Position numbers and translations under genes: made by a program
Shown here: in pieces, positions 18,023 to 26,447 of the stretch
Layout: each line of letters begins with the position of its first letter
Numbering within the stretch: position 1 is the stretch's first letter
DNA from: Gammaproteobacteria bacterium
GTDB taxonomy: Bacteria; Pseudomonadota; Gammaproteobacteria; Steroidobacterales; Woeseiaceae
Reading direction: 5' to 3'
NCBI GenBank assembly: GCA_024639825.1
Contig: JAHEGH010000003.1
Location: 1 to 64,000 of the forward strand
Length of the DNA: 64,000 nucleotides
Notes under the pieces: generated by a model
Seen by the model: only the letters and a program-made list of their open reading frames with translations
Databases searched by the model: none
What the model was told of the DNA's origin: nothing

Positions 18023-19506
18023 GCCGTCCGGGCGGAAACGCCGGTCTTCTGAGTGATCGCCAGGTTGATATCATCGCCACACGCCTCGCCGAGAGGATGT
18101 CGGCGCCGACATCACCAGCAAAGCGACCAGCGGCAGCTGCGCCACGTCGTGTCTCGACCAGCGCTCCTCGCGAGGCGCTGGGAGAAGGTGTATTTGCGAC
18201 GGTCGATGACGCGGTCGATGCGGCCGCTACCGCGTTCCGCGAACTGGATGGCATGTCCCTCGAGGGGCGGCAAAAGATCATCGCGTCCATCCGCGAGTCG
18301 ATGCTCGAAAACGCCGAGGAGCTCGCACGCCTTGCGCACGCGGAAACGGGTCTCGGGCGTGTCGAAGACAAGATAATAAAGAACCGCCTGGTGACGCGTA
18401 AGACCTCAGGAACCGAGGTGCTCACACCGCAGGCGGTTACCGGAGACAGCGGTCTGACACTGACCGAATATGCGCCTTACGGTGTCATTGGCGCGATCAC
18501 GCCGACAACGAATCCGACCTCCACAATTATCTGCAACACCATCGCCATGGTTTCTGCGGGCAACAGCATCGTGTTCAACGTGCATCCAAATGCACGGCAA
18601 TGCTCCATGGCCAATGTGCGCCTGCTGCACCACGCGATAACACGTGCCGGCGGCCCGGCGAACCTTGTCACCGCAGTCGCGACCCCGACCATTGAGTCCG
18701 CACAGCAACTGATGGGGCACGAGGGCGTTCGCATCCTGGCAGTCACTGGCGGCAGCGGTGTGGTGCGGCAGGCGATGACCAGTGGCAAGCGCGCAATTTG
18801 TGCCGGACCCGGTAATCCGCCGGTCGTAGTCGATGCCACGGCCGACCTCGAATTTGCGGCGCGCAAGATCATTGCCGGGGCATCCTTCGACAACAACATT
18901 GTATGCGTCGACGAAAAGGAAGTGATCGCGGTCGAGAGCATTGTGGACGACCTGATTCAACACATGGGTCGGCATGGCGCACGCGTGCTCAACGAGCGTG
19001 AGTTGCACAAAGTCACCAACGTGATTTTCAGCGAGTACCCCGGACGAAGGCAGCGCGGCAAGGTCGAGAAAGACCTGATAGGCAAGAACGCGAGCGAAAT
19101 ACTCGCCCGCGCAGGTATTGCTTCACAGGGTGATCCGAGACTGATTGTCGCGCGCGTCACGAATGGTCATCCCCTGGTCTGGACTGAGCAAATGATGCCG
19201 GTGTTGCCGGTCACCGCAGTGCGCGATGTCGATCAGGCCATCGATCTCGCCAAGGAGGCCGAGCATGGCTATGGGCACTCGGCCGGCATGTATTCGCGCG
19301 ATATCGATGCGTTAAGTCGCATGGCGCGCACCATCAACACCAGTATTTTCACGAAGAATGGTCCGTTCTTCGCCGGGCTCGGCGAAGGGGGCGAAGGCCC
19401 CACCAGTTTCACCATCGCAAGCCCGACCGGGGAAGGCCTTACCGGGCCTGTTGCATTTAGCCGGTTGCGACGCTGTGTCATGGTCGATCACTTCCGCATC
19501 GTTTGA
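18019..19506 (+). CDS. CoA-acylating aldehyde dehydrogenase (EutE/PduP-like), BMC-associated
   Basis: 495 aa; GVIGAITPTTNPTSTIICNTIAMVSAGNSIVFNVHP, ASFDNNIVCVDEKE catalytic Cys region; N-terminal helix LLSDRQVDIIATRLAERMS like encapsulation peptides. Confidence 0.93.
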   Translation: MSRPGGNAGLLSDRQVDIIATRLAERMSAPTSPAKRPAAAAPRRVSTSAPREALGEGVFATVDDAVDAAATAFRELDGMSLEGRQKIIASIRESMLENAEELARLAHAETGLGRVEDKIIKNRLVTRKTSGTEVLTPQAVTGDSGLTLTEYAPYGVIGAITPTTNPTSTIICNTIAMVSAGNSIVFNVHPNARQCSMANVRLLHHAITRAGGPANLVTAVATPTIESAQQLMGHEGVRILAVTGGSGVVRQAMTSGKRAICAGPGNPPVVVDATADLEFAARKIIAGASFDNNIVCVDEKEVIAVESIVDDLIQHMGRHGARVLNERELHKVTNVIFSEYPGRRQRGKVEKDLIGKNASEILARAGIASQGDPRLIVARVTNGHPLVWTEQMMPVLPVTAVRDVDQAIDLAKEAEHGYGHSAGMYSRDIDALSRMARTINTSIFTKNGPFFAGLGEGGEGPTSFTIASPTGEGLTGPVAFSRLRRCVMVDHFRIV

Positions 19507-20162
19507 GACTCGAGGTGCCGAACAAGAAGCGACACGGAGCCATCGCGTTACTGGAGTTTGAGACCGTTGCCGCCGGCATCCTGGCGAGTGATGTCATGGT
19601 CAAGCGATCGCCGATCGCATTATTACGCTGCGGCAGCATTCACCCGGGCCGTTTCCTCATTCTTGTCGGCGGTAGTGTCGCAAGCACCGAAGAAGCCTAT
19701 ACGGCCGGGATTCAGGTCGGGGAGAGTCGCAACGCGCTGAGCGGCAAAGTGTTTCTCGGCGATGTTCATCCCGCGCTGCACGACGCTGTGCTCGGTATCC
19801 GGCGCAAGCTGGAGGGCGATTCCCTGGCCGTCGTCGAAACACAGTCTTCGCCGGCGCTGCTCGCCGCCGTTGATGGCGCCGTAAAAAGCACACCCGTTGT
19901 ACTTTCCGAAGTCCGCCTCGGCGATGACCTTGGCGGCCACGCCCTGGCATTGATGAGCGGTGATCTCTTCGATGTCGAAACAGCACTCGACATTTGCAGC
20001 GAGCGGGCCGGTGGACAGCTCCTGGCTCGCACACTCCTGCCACGACTCGATTCCGACCTGCGCTCGGTCCTCGACCAGGGTACTCGTTTCGAAACCTGCA
20101 CTGCGCAGGAGCCATCAGGTGCTGAATATCCGGAGGAAGTCGCATGCTCCTGGGACGTGTGA
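19503..20162 (+). CDS. BMC-T tandem-domain shell protein, copy 2
   Basis: 219 aa (TTG start; alternative GTG at 19515); GAIALLEFETVAAGILASDVMVKRSPIALLRCGSIHPGRFLILVGG...SPALLAAVDGAVKSTPVVLSEVRLGDDLGGHALALMSGDL, two BMC folds. Confidence 0.88.
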   Translation: MRLEVPNKKRHGAIALLEFETVAAGILASDVMVKRSPIALLRCGSIHPGRFLILVGGSVASTEEAYTAGIQVGESRNALSGKVFLGDVHPALHDAVLGIRRKLEGDSLAVVETQSSPALLAAVDGAVKSTPVVLSEVRLGDDLGGHALALMSGDLFDVETALDICSERAGGQLLARTLLPRLDSDLRSVLDQGTRFETCTAQEPSGAEYPEEVACSWDV

Positions 20163-20431
20163 TTGGCACGGTCGTACCGGCAGTACTCGTTGACGAATTG
20201 TCCGCGACGCCACTGCTCTGGGTGCAGCCGCTCGACAGACAAGGCAAGCCTGACGGTGAGCCGCTGGTGTGTGCGGACGGCACGCGTATGGCGGGACCGG
20301 GTCAGGTGATCTACTGGGTCGCCAGCCGCGAGGCGGCGCTCTCGCTGGACCCGTCTTTTGTCCCGGTCGATGACGCTATCGTCGGCCTCGTTGACGAGGT
20401 GCACAACTATACGAAGAAGGAGCTGGACTGA
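20144..20431 (+). CDS. BMC-P pentameric vertex protein (EutN/CcmL family), copy 2
   Basis: 95 aa MLLGRVIGTVVPAVLVDELSATPLLWVQPLDRQGKPDGEPLVCADGTRMAGPGQVIYWVASREAALSL...DDAIVGLVDEV. Confidence 0.92.
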   Translation: MLLGRVIGTVVPAVLVDELSATPLLWVQPLDRQGKPDGEPLVCADGTRMAGPGQVIYWVASREAALSLDPSFVPVDDAIVGLVDEVHNYTKKELD

Positions 20432-20706
20432 TGATACTCGGCCGCATAACAGGCAACGTCGTGTCGACCATTCATCATCCGGTCGTCGAAGGACGCAAAC
20501 TGCTGCTCGCCGAGCGTCTCGATCAGCAGTGTAAGCCCACGGGTGCTTACATCATTGCCCTGGACGGTATCGGGGCAGGCAGAGGTGAAACTGTCCTGAT
20601 TCTCGATGAGGGCAGCGGCGCGCGGCAGATTCTCGGTGACGCCAGTGCGCCGGTGCGATCAATCGTTGTGGGTATCGTTGACAAGGTTGACCTGGGCGCG
20701 GGCTAG
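20431..20706 (+). CDS. BMC-P pentameric vertex protein (EutN/CcmL family), copy 3
   Basis: 91 aa MILGRITGNVVSTIHHPVVEGRKLLLAERLDQQCKPTGAYIIALDGIGAGRGETVLILDEGSGARQIL...VRSIVVGIVDKVD. Confidence 0.92.
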   Translation: MILGRITGNVVSTIHHPVVEGRKLLLAERLDQQCKPTGAYIIALDGIGAGRGETVLILDEGSGARQILGDASAPVRSIVVGIVDKVDLGAG

Positions 20707-21686
20707 CGCAGGTCAAAATCGTCGAGAAGGCCAGGTTCGATACGGGCACCCAGCTGTTGAATGACCTGGGTCGCGCAGTACGTCCCGTACTGTGCGCACT
20801 GGCTGAGCGGCAGGTCGTTGGCCCAGCCAAACAGGAAGCCGGCACAGTAAGCATCGCCAGCACCGGTAGTATCGATAATCTTCTCGACGCCGGCTGCCGC
20901 CTGCACGATTTTTTCATTCCCATGAACGATGACCGAACCCTGTGCCGAGCGCGTGATGGCAAAGAGGTTGCTGTAATCGTTCAGTGCCAGCAGCGTGTCG
21001 TCGAAGCTGCTGGTCTGCACCAGTGCGTTCACCTCGTCCTCGTCCGCAACGACGATATCGACACCATCGCGAACGAACTCTTCGAAGGAATCACGATGCC
21101 GTTCCACGCAGAACGAATCTGAAAGTGACAGGGCGACCGCCGTGCCATTGCGGCGCGCGATATCCACAGCTTTGCGCGCGAGCGCCGGACCTTCCGCGAT
21201 GTCCCACACGTAGCCTTCGAGCAGAATCGCCTTCGGCGAGCCGACGGTGTTGTCGGTGATGTCCGCAAGACCGAGTTCGAGGCAGGCGCCGAGGTAGGTC
21301 TGCATCGTGCGCTGGCCATCATTCGTTATGAGTACATGGCTACGTGCCGTCGGGGCCCCGTCTGTCGATTTCTGCAGACGAATATCGACGCCGAGCGATT
21401 TCATGTCGTGATTAAATATACGGCCAAGCTGGTCATCCCGGACCTTGCCGATATAGGCCGTCGATCCACCCAGGTTGGCGAAACCAGCCACCGTATTGGC
21501 GACCGAACCGCCGGACATCTCGGTCGCGGGTCCCATCTGGTTGTAAATCTCGTGCGCACGCTCCTCGTCGATCAGTGTCATCGAGCCAGGCTCTGCGCCT
21601 ATTGTCTGCAGGAAGTCGCCATCCACATGTGCAAGCACATCGACGATTGCGTTGCTGATGCCGAGAAGTTGGACCGAGTCTGTCAT
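20703..21686 (-). CDS. PfkB-family sugar/nucleoside kinase (adenosine-kinase-like)
   Basis: Start at internal Met MTDSVQLLGISNAIVDVLAHVDGDFLQ of ORF 20703..21719; EMSGGSVANTVAGFANLGG, DTTGAGDAYCAGFLFG motifs. Confidence 0.9.
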   Translation of the reverse strand: MTDSVQLLGISNAIVDVLAHVDGDFLQTIGAEPGSMTLIDEERAHEIYNQMGPATEMSGGSVANTVAGFANLGGSTAYIGKVRDDQLGRIFNHDMKSLGVDIRLQKSTDGAPTARSHVLITNDGQRTMQTYLGACLELGLADITDNTVGSPKAILLEGYVWDIAEGPALARKAVDIARRNGTAVALSLSDSFCVERHRDSFEEFVRDGVDIVVADEDEVNALVQTSSFDDTLLALNDYSNLFAITRSAQGSVIVHGNEKIVQAAAGVEKIIDTTGAGDAYCAGFLFGWANDLPLSQCAQYGTYCATQVIQQLGARIEPGLLDDFDLR

Positions 21687-21885
21687 CTTAAGCCTGTCTG
21701 CGAGGTGAAAACGCCGCATAGACTACCACCGCGCGGCGGCCAATTGATATGGCGAAGTCATGCATTAGCCGGTATCGTGCTGCAATGACGCCACAATAAT
21801 ACGGCGCAGGTTGGCGCGCAGATGCTGTTTGCAATTCTGTCGCTGGTGACACTCAATAATAACTGGCCGTGTGGGGGGTAAGACA

Positions 21886-22533
21886 ATGCGACGTTCGGGA
21901 GGTCTGCTAATTCCGCTCACGTTGATCCTGATGTACTACGCGTTCTGGGTATTCCTGGTTATGTTCGCGCTCAGACGGTATCCAGCGTTGGGGGAGTACT
22001 TGCCGATGGGCGGAGTGGATGACCTTCAGGCGGCAGATATGGACTCGTTCGAGCCGGTCTACACGCGCGTGGAGCGCGAACTGCTTTCTCCGTCGTCACC
22101 GATCCGGCTGCTACTTGCCTCAGTCGGTGCGTTGATCGTCACCGTGCCAGTGTCCTGGGCATACTTTATTACGAGTCGTGCCCGGCGCATCGACCAGTCG
22201 TTCCTGCAGACCATCATCATCCTGCCCATCGTTGTGACCGGCATCGCCATGATCGTCGTGAACAGTATCGCGCTCGCGTTTAGTCTTGCCGGCGTGGTCG
22301 CAGCTGTCCGCTTTCGTTTCACACTGGACCAGCCGTCGGACGCGATGTATATCTTTGTGGCGATCGGCATTGGCCTCGGCGCCGGTATTGGTGCCGTCAG
22401 TATCGCGGCGGTAATTTCGTTTACGTTTGTGATTGCCACGCTCGTGATCTGGAAACTGGAGTATGGCAAGACACTCGCCGGCCCATTCCTGACGATGCTG
22501 ACGCGACGCGACGCCGGCGAAGACGAGTACTAG
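21886..22533 (+). CDS. DUF4956-family membrane protein
   Basis: 215 aa; TM segments plus FSLAGVVAAVRFRFTLDQPSDAMYIFVAIGIGLGAGIGAVSIAAVISFTFVIATLVIWKLEYG typical of DUF4956. Confidence 0.75.
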   Translation: MRRSGGLLIPLTLILMYYAFWVFLVMFALRRYPALGEYLPMGGVDDLQAADMDSFEPVYTRVERELLSPSSPIRLLLASVGALIVTVPVSWAYFITSRARRIDQSFLQTIIILPIVVTGIAMIVVNSIALAFSLAGVVAAVRFRFTLDQPSDAMYIFVAIGIGLGAGIGAVSIAAVISFTFVIATLVIWKLEYGKTLAGPFLTMLTRRDAGEDEY

Positions 22534-22549
22534 AGGTTCGTCAGAAATA

Positions 22550-23494
22550 ATGACAGAAGAAGCGCAACAAAACCGCAGCGTCCTGTTGATTCACGGACGG
22601 GATTTCAAACCTGCGGCAGCCACTTACCTGGAGCTGGCAGTAACTGCAATGCGGGCTGGCCTGGAACGAGATTTTCCAGACTGTGTGGCGTGTTTCGACC
22701 AGATGTCGATTGACCTCGCGTGGTACGGCGACCTGAATGCAAAGGTCCTGCAGCGCAAAGGTAAGCGCTACGATGAGAGTCTCGACGTTGGTGACCGGCG
22801 CAACGCGCTGCAGGCGTTGCGCGAGATAACGCCTCGCAAGAAGTTCGGCATCCGGGTCTACGACAAACTGCCGGGCAAGTCCGCATTGCCTGAGTTCTTT
22901 ATGGATGTTAGCGCGCCGCTGCTAGGCGCGGTCGGGTTTCGTATGCCGGTATTAGGCAAGATTGCGAAAGATTTCGCGGCGTACCTGAGCGATCTCGAGT
23001 TTGCAGAGGAAGCACGCAGGCGCCTGCGTGAAAAGTTGTGCGCAATCATGGATCGCGGCGACAAGATCATGCTCGTGACGCACGGCACTGGCAGCGTCAT
23101 CGCCTACGACGTCCTTTGGGAGTTGTCGAACGATACCGAGACCTATAAAGAGTACGGCGACCACAAGGTCGATCAATGGTTGACGCTGGGTTCGCCGCTC
23201 GGTGATAGCACAGTACAAAAGCGCCTGCTTGGGGCGAATGAGCGCGCCGAGAACCGCTTCCCGAGCAACGTGATTTCATGGCACAACCTGGCGGCCGAAG
23301 ATGACTACAGTTGCCATGACACGACGCTGGCCGATGATTTCAAAAAGATGCTGGTGCAGCGACGAGTCAGTGCGGTGCACGACTACCGCATATTTAACCT
23401 TGCCGTCCGCTATGGGAAATCAAACCCGCACAGCTCGATTGGTTACTACATCCATCCGCGCCTGGCCAAGATTCTTTCCGACTGGCTGCCCTAA
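22550..23494 (+). CDS. alpha/beta-hydrolase-like protein
   Basis: 314 aa; VLLIHGRDF, IMLVTHGTGSVIAYDVLWEL nucleophile-elbow-like region, WLTLGSPLG. Confidence 0.6.
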   Translation: MTEEAQQNRSVLLIHGRDFKPAAATYLELAVTAMRAGLERDFPDCVACFDQMSIDLAWYGDLNAKVLQRKGKRYDESLDVGDRRNALQALREITPRKKFGIRVYDKLPGKSALPEFFMDVSAPLLGAVGFRMPVLGKIAKDFAAYLSDLEFAEEARRRLREKLCAIMDRGDKIMLVTHGTGSVIAYDVLWELSNDTETYKEYGDHKVDQWLTLGSPLGDSTVQKRLLGANERAENRFPSNVISWHNLAAEDDYSCHDTTLADDFKKMLVQRRVSAVHDYRIFNLAVRYGKSNPHSSIGYYIHPRLAKILSDWLP

Positions 23495-24558
23495 TCGGCC
23501 CCAACGCACTGACTGACCAATTGGGATTGAACCATCTTCGGGCTTTCTATGATCCGGTAGAACTCGTCAAGGAAGCGCAGCGTCTCCCTGCGGATATTCG
23601 ACCTGTAGAGCTCATTCGAGGTAACGAGATCGTAGATTCCGTCCTTGCGATCGATAAACGTCTGGACTGAGGCGGCAATGTGCTCATTGTTGGCGCAACG
23701 ACCGCGATAGAGGCGCTGTCGCACATTCCGCAAATTGAAGTTCGGACTGGGCGCCGAATGTGGCGCGTCCACGATGCCGGACATATCGAAATCGTAGGGA
23801 ATGGGCAGAATACTGCCCTTCTCGGCGCCGAATAGAACGTAGTTGTGGCAACAGGCCTCTCCGGGCGCCGCACGTATCGGTGAAAAATCGGTATTGCCGA
23901 TCAGGTATTGAAATAGCGAACTCAGGTTCGTATGGGGCCCGTCGAGATTTCCGATCTCGGTGGACGGCGTATCGTTCACTTTCAGGCCGATCCGCTTGGC
24001 AACCTGCTTCTTGTGTTCGATGAGGAACGCGAACTCCGTATTCTCGCGATCATTCTTATCGGTATCGACATAGGTAACACGCATCAGGCGGACGCGAAAG
24101 CTCGCATCTGTAAGCAGGTTAAAAATGCGATACGCCAGGTGTTCTGATAGCAAAGCCTGGGAATAAACAACGGATCCATTGCGGCAGTGTGTCACGAGCT
24201 TCATTTTACGCGAGCCGGCAAACACGGATTCCTTCACGCTGGATTTCTTGAAGCTGAGTCGCAGCGGCGCCCATTTGCAGGTCGAGGGCAGACGGCGAAA
24301 GCGACCCCGTGTGCGAATGTCCAGTTCGACGGTGATTTCACCGGCCTCGGCATCGTTGTACGTTAGTGTTGCCGGCTGATCTTCGTCGGTCGACCTTTCA
24401 CGCATGATGGTTGTGAATGGCGCCCTGATCGTCACATCCAGGATGTCATTGCTCGCGAACATAGGGGCTATGTTGTCGGTCTTGGTCTTGGTGTCGGCGC
24501 TCGCAGTCGTGGCGAGCGTGAGTACCATTAGCAAAAGAGTCGCTCGCAGCGTCGTCAT
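23491..24558 (-). CDS. exported CotH-kinase-like protein
   Basis: 355 aa with signal peptide; AGSRKMKLVTHCRN...SEHLAYRIFNLL, FQYLIGNTDFS...CCHNYVLFGAEKGSILPIPYDFDMSGIVD, resembling the CotH HNY / DFD catalytic segment. Confidence 0.6.
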   Translation of the reverse strand: MTTLRATLLLMVLTLATTASADTKTKTDNIAPMFASNDILDVTIRAPFTTIMRERSTDEDQPATLTYNDAEAGEITVELDIRTRGRFRRLPSTCKWAPLRLSFKKSSVKESVFAGSRKMKLVTHCRNGSVVYSQALLSEHLAYRIFNLLTDASFRVRLMRVTYVDTDKNDRENTEFAFLIEHKKQVAKRIGLKVNDTPSTEIGNLDGPHTNLSSLFQYLIGNTDFSPIRAAPGEACCHNYVLFGAEKGSILPIPYDFDMSGIVDAPHSAPSPNFNLRNVRQRLYRGRCANNEHIAASVQTFIDRKDGIYDLVTSNELYRSNIRRETLRFLDEFYRIIESPKMVQSQLVSQCVGAD

Positions 24559-24644
24559 TTTTATTGATCTGTCGTCGGCTCAGGTGGTCAAAGTCTAGCA
24601 CAGCCACTACACTGGGCGACCCATATCCCGATGGACCCTGGAAC

Positions 24645-26447
24645 GTGTTTATAGTCCTGCGCAATTCGCTTGTTGCACTTCTCGCGCTACTGCTTCTGGC
24701 GACGGCAGCCTACGCCAGTGACTGGCGAGCGGATGGCGTGGAGCGGGTCGTCGCTATCGCTGACGTTCATGGCGCGTACGAGGCCATGGTGGAGACGCTG
24801 GGGAACGTCGGTATCGTCGATGAAGATCTCGGATGGGCAGGTGGCGAGGCCTACCTGGTTATTGTCGGCGACCTGCTGGATCGTGGACCACGATCGCGGG
24901 ATGCACTGGACCTGCTTATGCGACTCGAACGCGAGGCCGAGGCAGCTGGCGGCAAGGTCCAGGTGTTGATCGGCAATCACGAGTCGATGAACTTGATCGG
25001 GGACCTGCGTTACGTCAGCAAAGCCGAATACGAAGCATTCGCTGACGACGAAACACGCTTGCAGCGCGATGACTGGTTCCGCGCGTGGGGGCGTCGTGCC
25101 GGGGCAGGCCGCCAGAACCGGCAGCGCTTCGACAGCTTGTTTCCGAAAGGCTATTTCGCATTGCGTGAGGCGTTCAGCGCCGATGGCATCTACGGTAAAT
25201 GGCTGCTCGAGAAGAATGTGATTGCGGTTGTTAACCGCACCGCTTTCGTTCATGGCGGGTTGCCGCCCGAAGTCGCAGATCTTGGGATGGAGGGCATCAA
25301 CCGCGGCTTGAAGCAGGATCTTGTGGACTACGTCAATGCCCTCGCAGTCCTCACGAAAGCGGAGGTCTTGCTCCCCACCGACTCGTTCTACGATCACGAA
25401 AAAATTGTCGGGGAATACATGCCACCGCTGGACGCCTCGCAGGAGGTTCTCGACGCAGTGGCTGCTGTAAGAAAACTGGGCGATGCACCTGTGCTGCATT
25501 CTGATGGCCCACTGTGGTACCGGGGCAACGTCGCTTGCAGCGAGATCATCGAAGGGCACCGACTGCAGGCATCGCTTGATGCGCTCGGCGCGGATCGCGT
25601 CGTGGTCGGGCACACGCCTACGCCGACGCGTAAGGTATTGCAGCGGTTTGGGGGCCGCCTCATCGAAGTTGATACCGGGATGCTGAACTTCTACTACAAG
25701 GGCAGCGGCAATGCGCTTGTCCTGGAAGGCGATGAGCTGCGGGTCTTCAACCAGTCAGGTGCGGAACCCTATGAGCCCATGGCACACCCACGCCGAGTCG
25801 GCATGCGGCCAGGAACCCTGTCCGCCGATGCTCTGGAGCAGCTGCTGACGACGGGCGAGATTGTCTCGGAGCCCAGGGAGGAAGCGGGTCATACGCTGGT
25901 TGACGTATCCGATAATACGCACACAGTGTCCGCGATCTTCAGCAAGCGTCGTGGCAAGGGCTTTTTCCCCGACGTTGCCGCCTACCGGCTCGATCGCCTG
26001 CTGGGGCTCGACATGGTGCCGGTCACCGTGCGCCGCACGGTCGGAAACGCCGAGGGGTCGCTGCAATTCTTCCCCGAAAAAACCAGTGATGAGGGGAAGC
26101 GCTCATCGTCAGGAGGTGGCGGCTCAGCGCAATGCGCATTGCCGCTGCAATGGGAAGCAATGTATGTCTTCGATATTCTGATTTACAACGAAGGTCGCAG
26201 TCTGCAGCGTATGCTTTACGATCCTTCCGGCTGGAGGCTGATACTGATCGAGCACGAACGTGCGTTCAAGAACGCGAAAGGACGTCCGCCCCACCTCGCG
26301 AAAGCGAACGTGCCGGTCAGCGATGGCTGGCGAGACGCGCTGAGTGCACTCAACGATACCGTGCTTGCTGAGCAGTTTGCAGACGTACTCGACAGTCGCC
26401 GACTCAAGGCGCTGGGAGCGCGGCGCAATGAGTTACTCGCTCGCTAG
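24645..26447 (+). CDS. exported calcineurin-like Ser/Thr-type metallophosphatase with C-terminal kinase-fold-like domain
   Basis: GTG start inside ORF 24564..26447; signal peptide; VVAIADVHGAYEAM, VGDLLDRGPRS, LIGNHESMN, VVGHTPTP; C-term VAAYRLDRLLGLDMVPVTV...YVFDILIYNEGRSLQRMLYDPSGWRLILIEHERAF. Confidence 0.75.
   Translation: MFIVLRNSLVALLALLLLATAAYASDWRADGVERVVAIADVHGAYEAMVETLGNVGIVDEDLGWAGGEAYLVIVGDLLDRGPRSRDALDLLMRLEREAEAAGGKVQVLIGNHESMNLIGDLRYVSKAEYEAFADDETRLQRDDWFRAWGRRAGAGRQNRQRFDSLFPKGYFALREAFSADGIYGKWLLEKNVIAVVNRTAFVHGGLPPEVADLGMEGINRGLKQDLVDYVNALAVLTKAEVLLPTDSFYDHEKIVGEYMPPLDASQEVLDAVAAVRKLGDAPVLHSDGPLWYRGNVACSEIIEGHRLQASLDALGADRVVVGHTPTPTRKVLQRFGGRLIEVDTGMLNFYYKGSGNALVLEGDELRVFNQSGAEPYEPMAHPRRVGMRPGTLSADALEQLLTTGEIVSEPREEAGHTLVDVSDNTHTVSAIFSKRRGKGFFPDVAAYRLDRLLGLDMVPVTVRRTVGNAEGSLQFFPEKTSDEGKRSSSGGGGSAQCALPLQWEAMYVFDILIYNEGRSLQRMLYDPSGWRLILIEHERAFKNAKGRPPHLAKANVPVSDGWRDALSALNDTVLAEQFADVLDSRRLKALGARRNELLAR

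Noticed and set aside
24687-25613. 308-aa minus-strand ORF antisense to the phosphatase gene
   Set aside because: Sense ORF has clear metallophosphatase motifs and a signal peptide; the antisense product has none.
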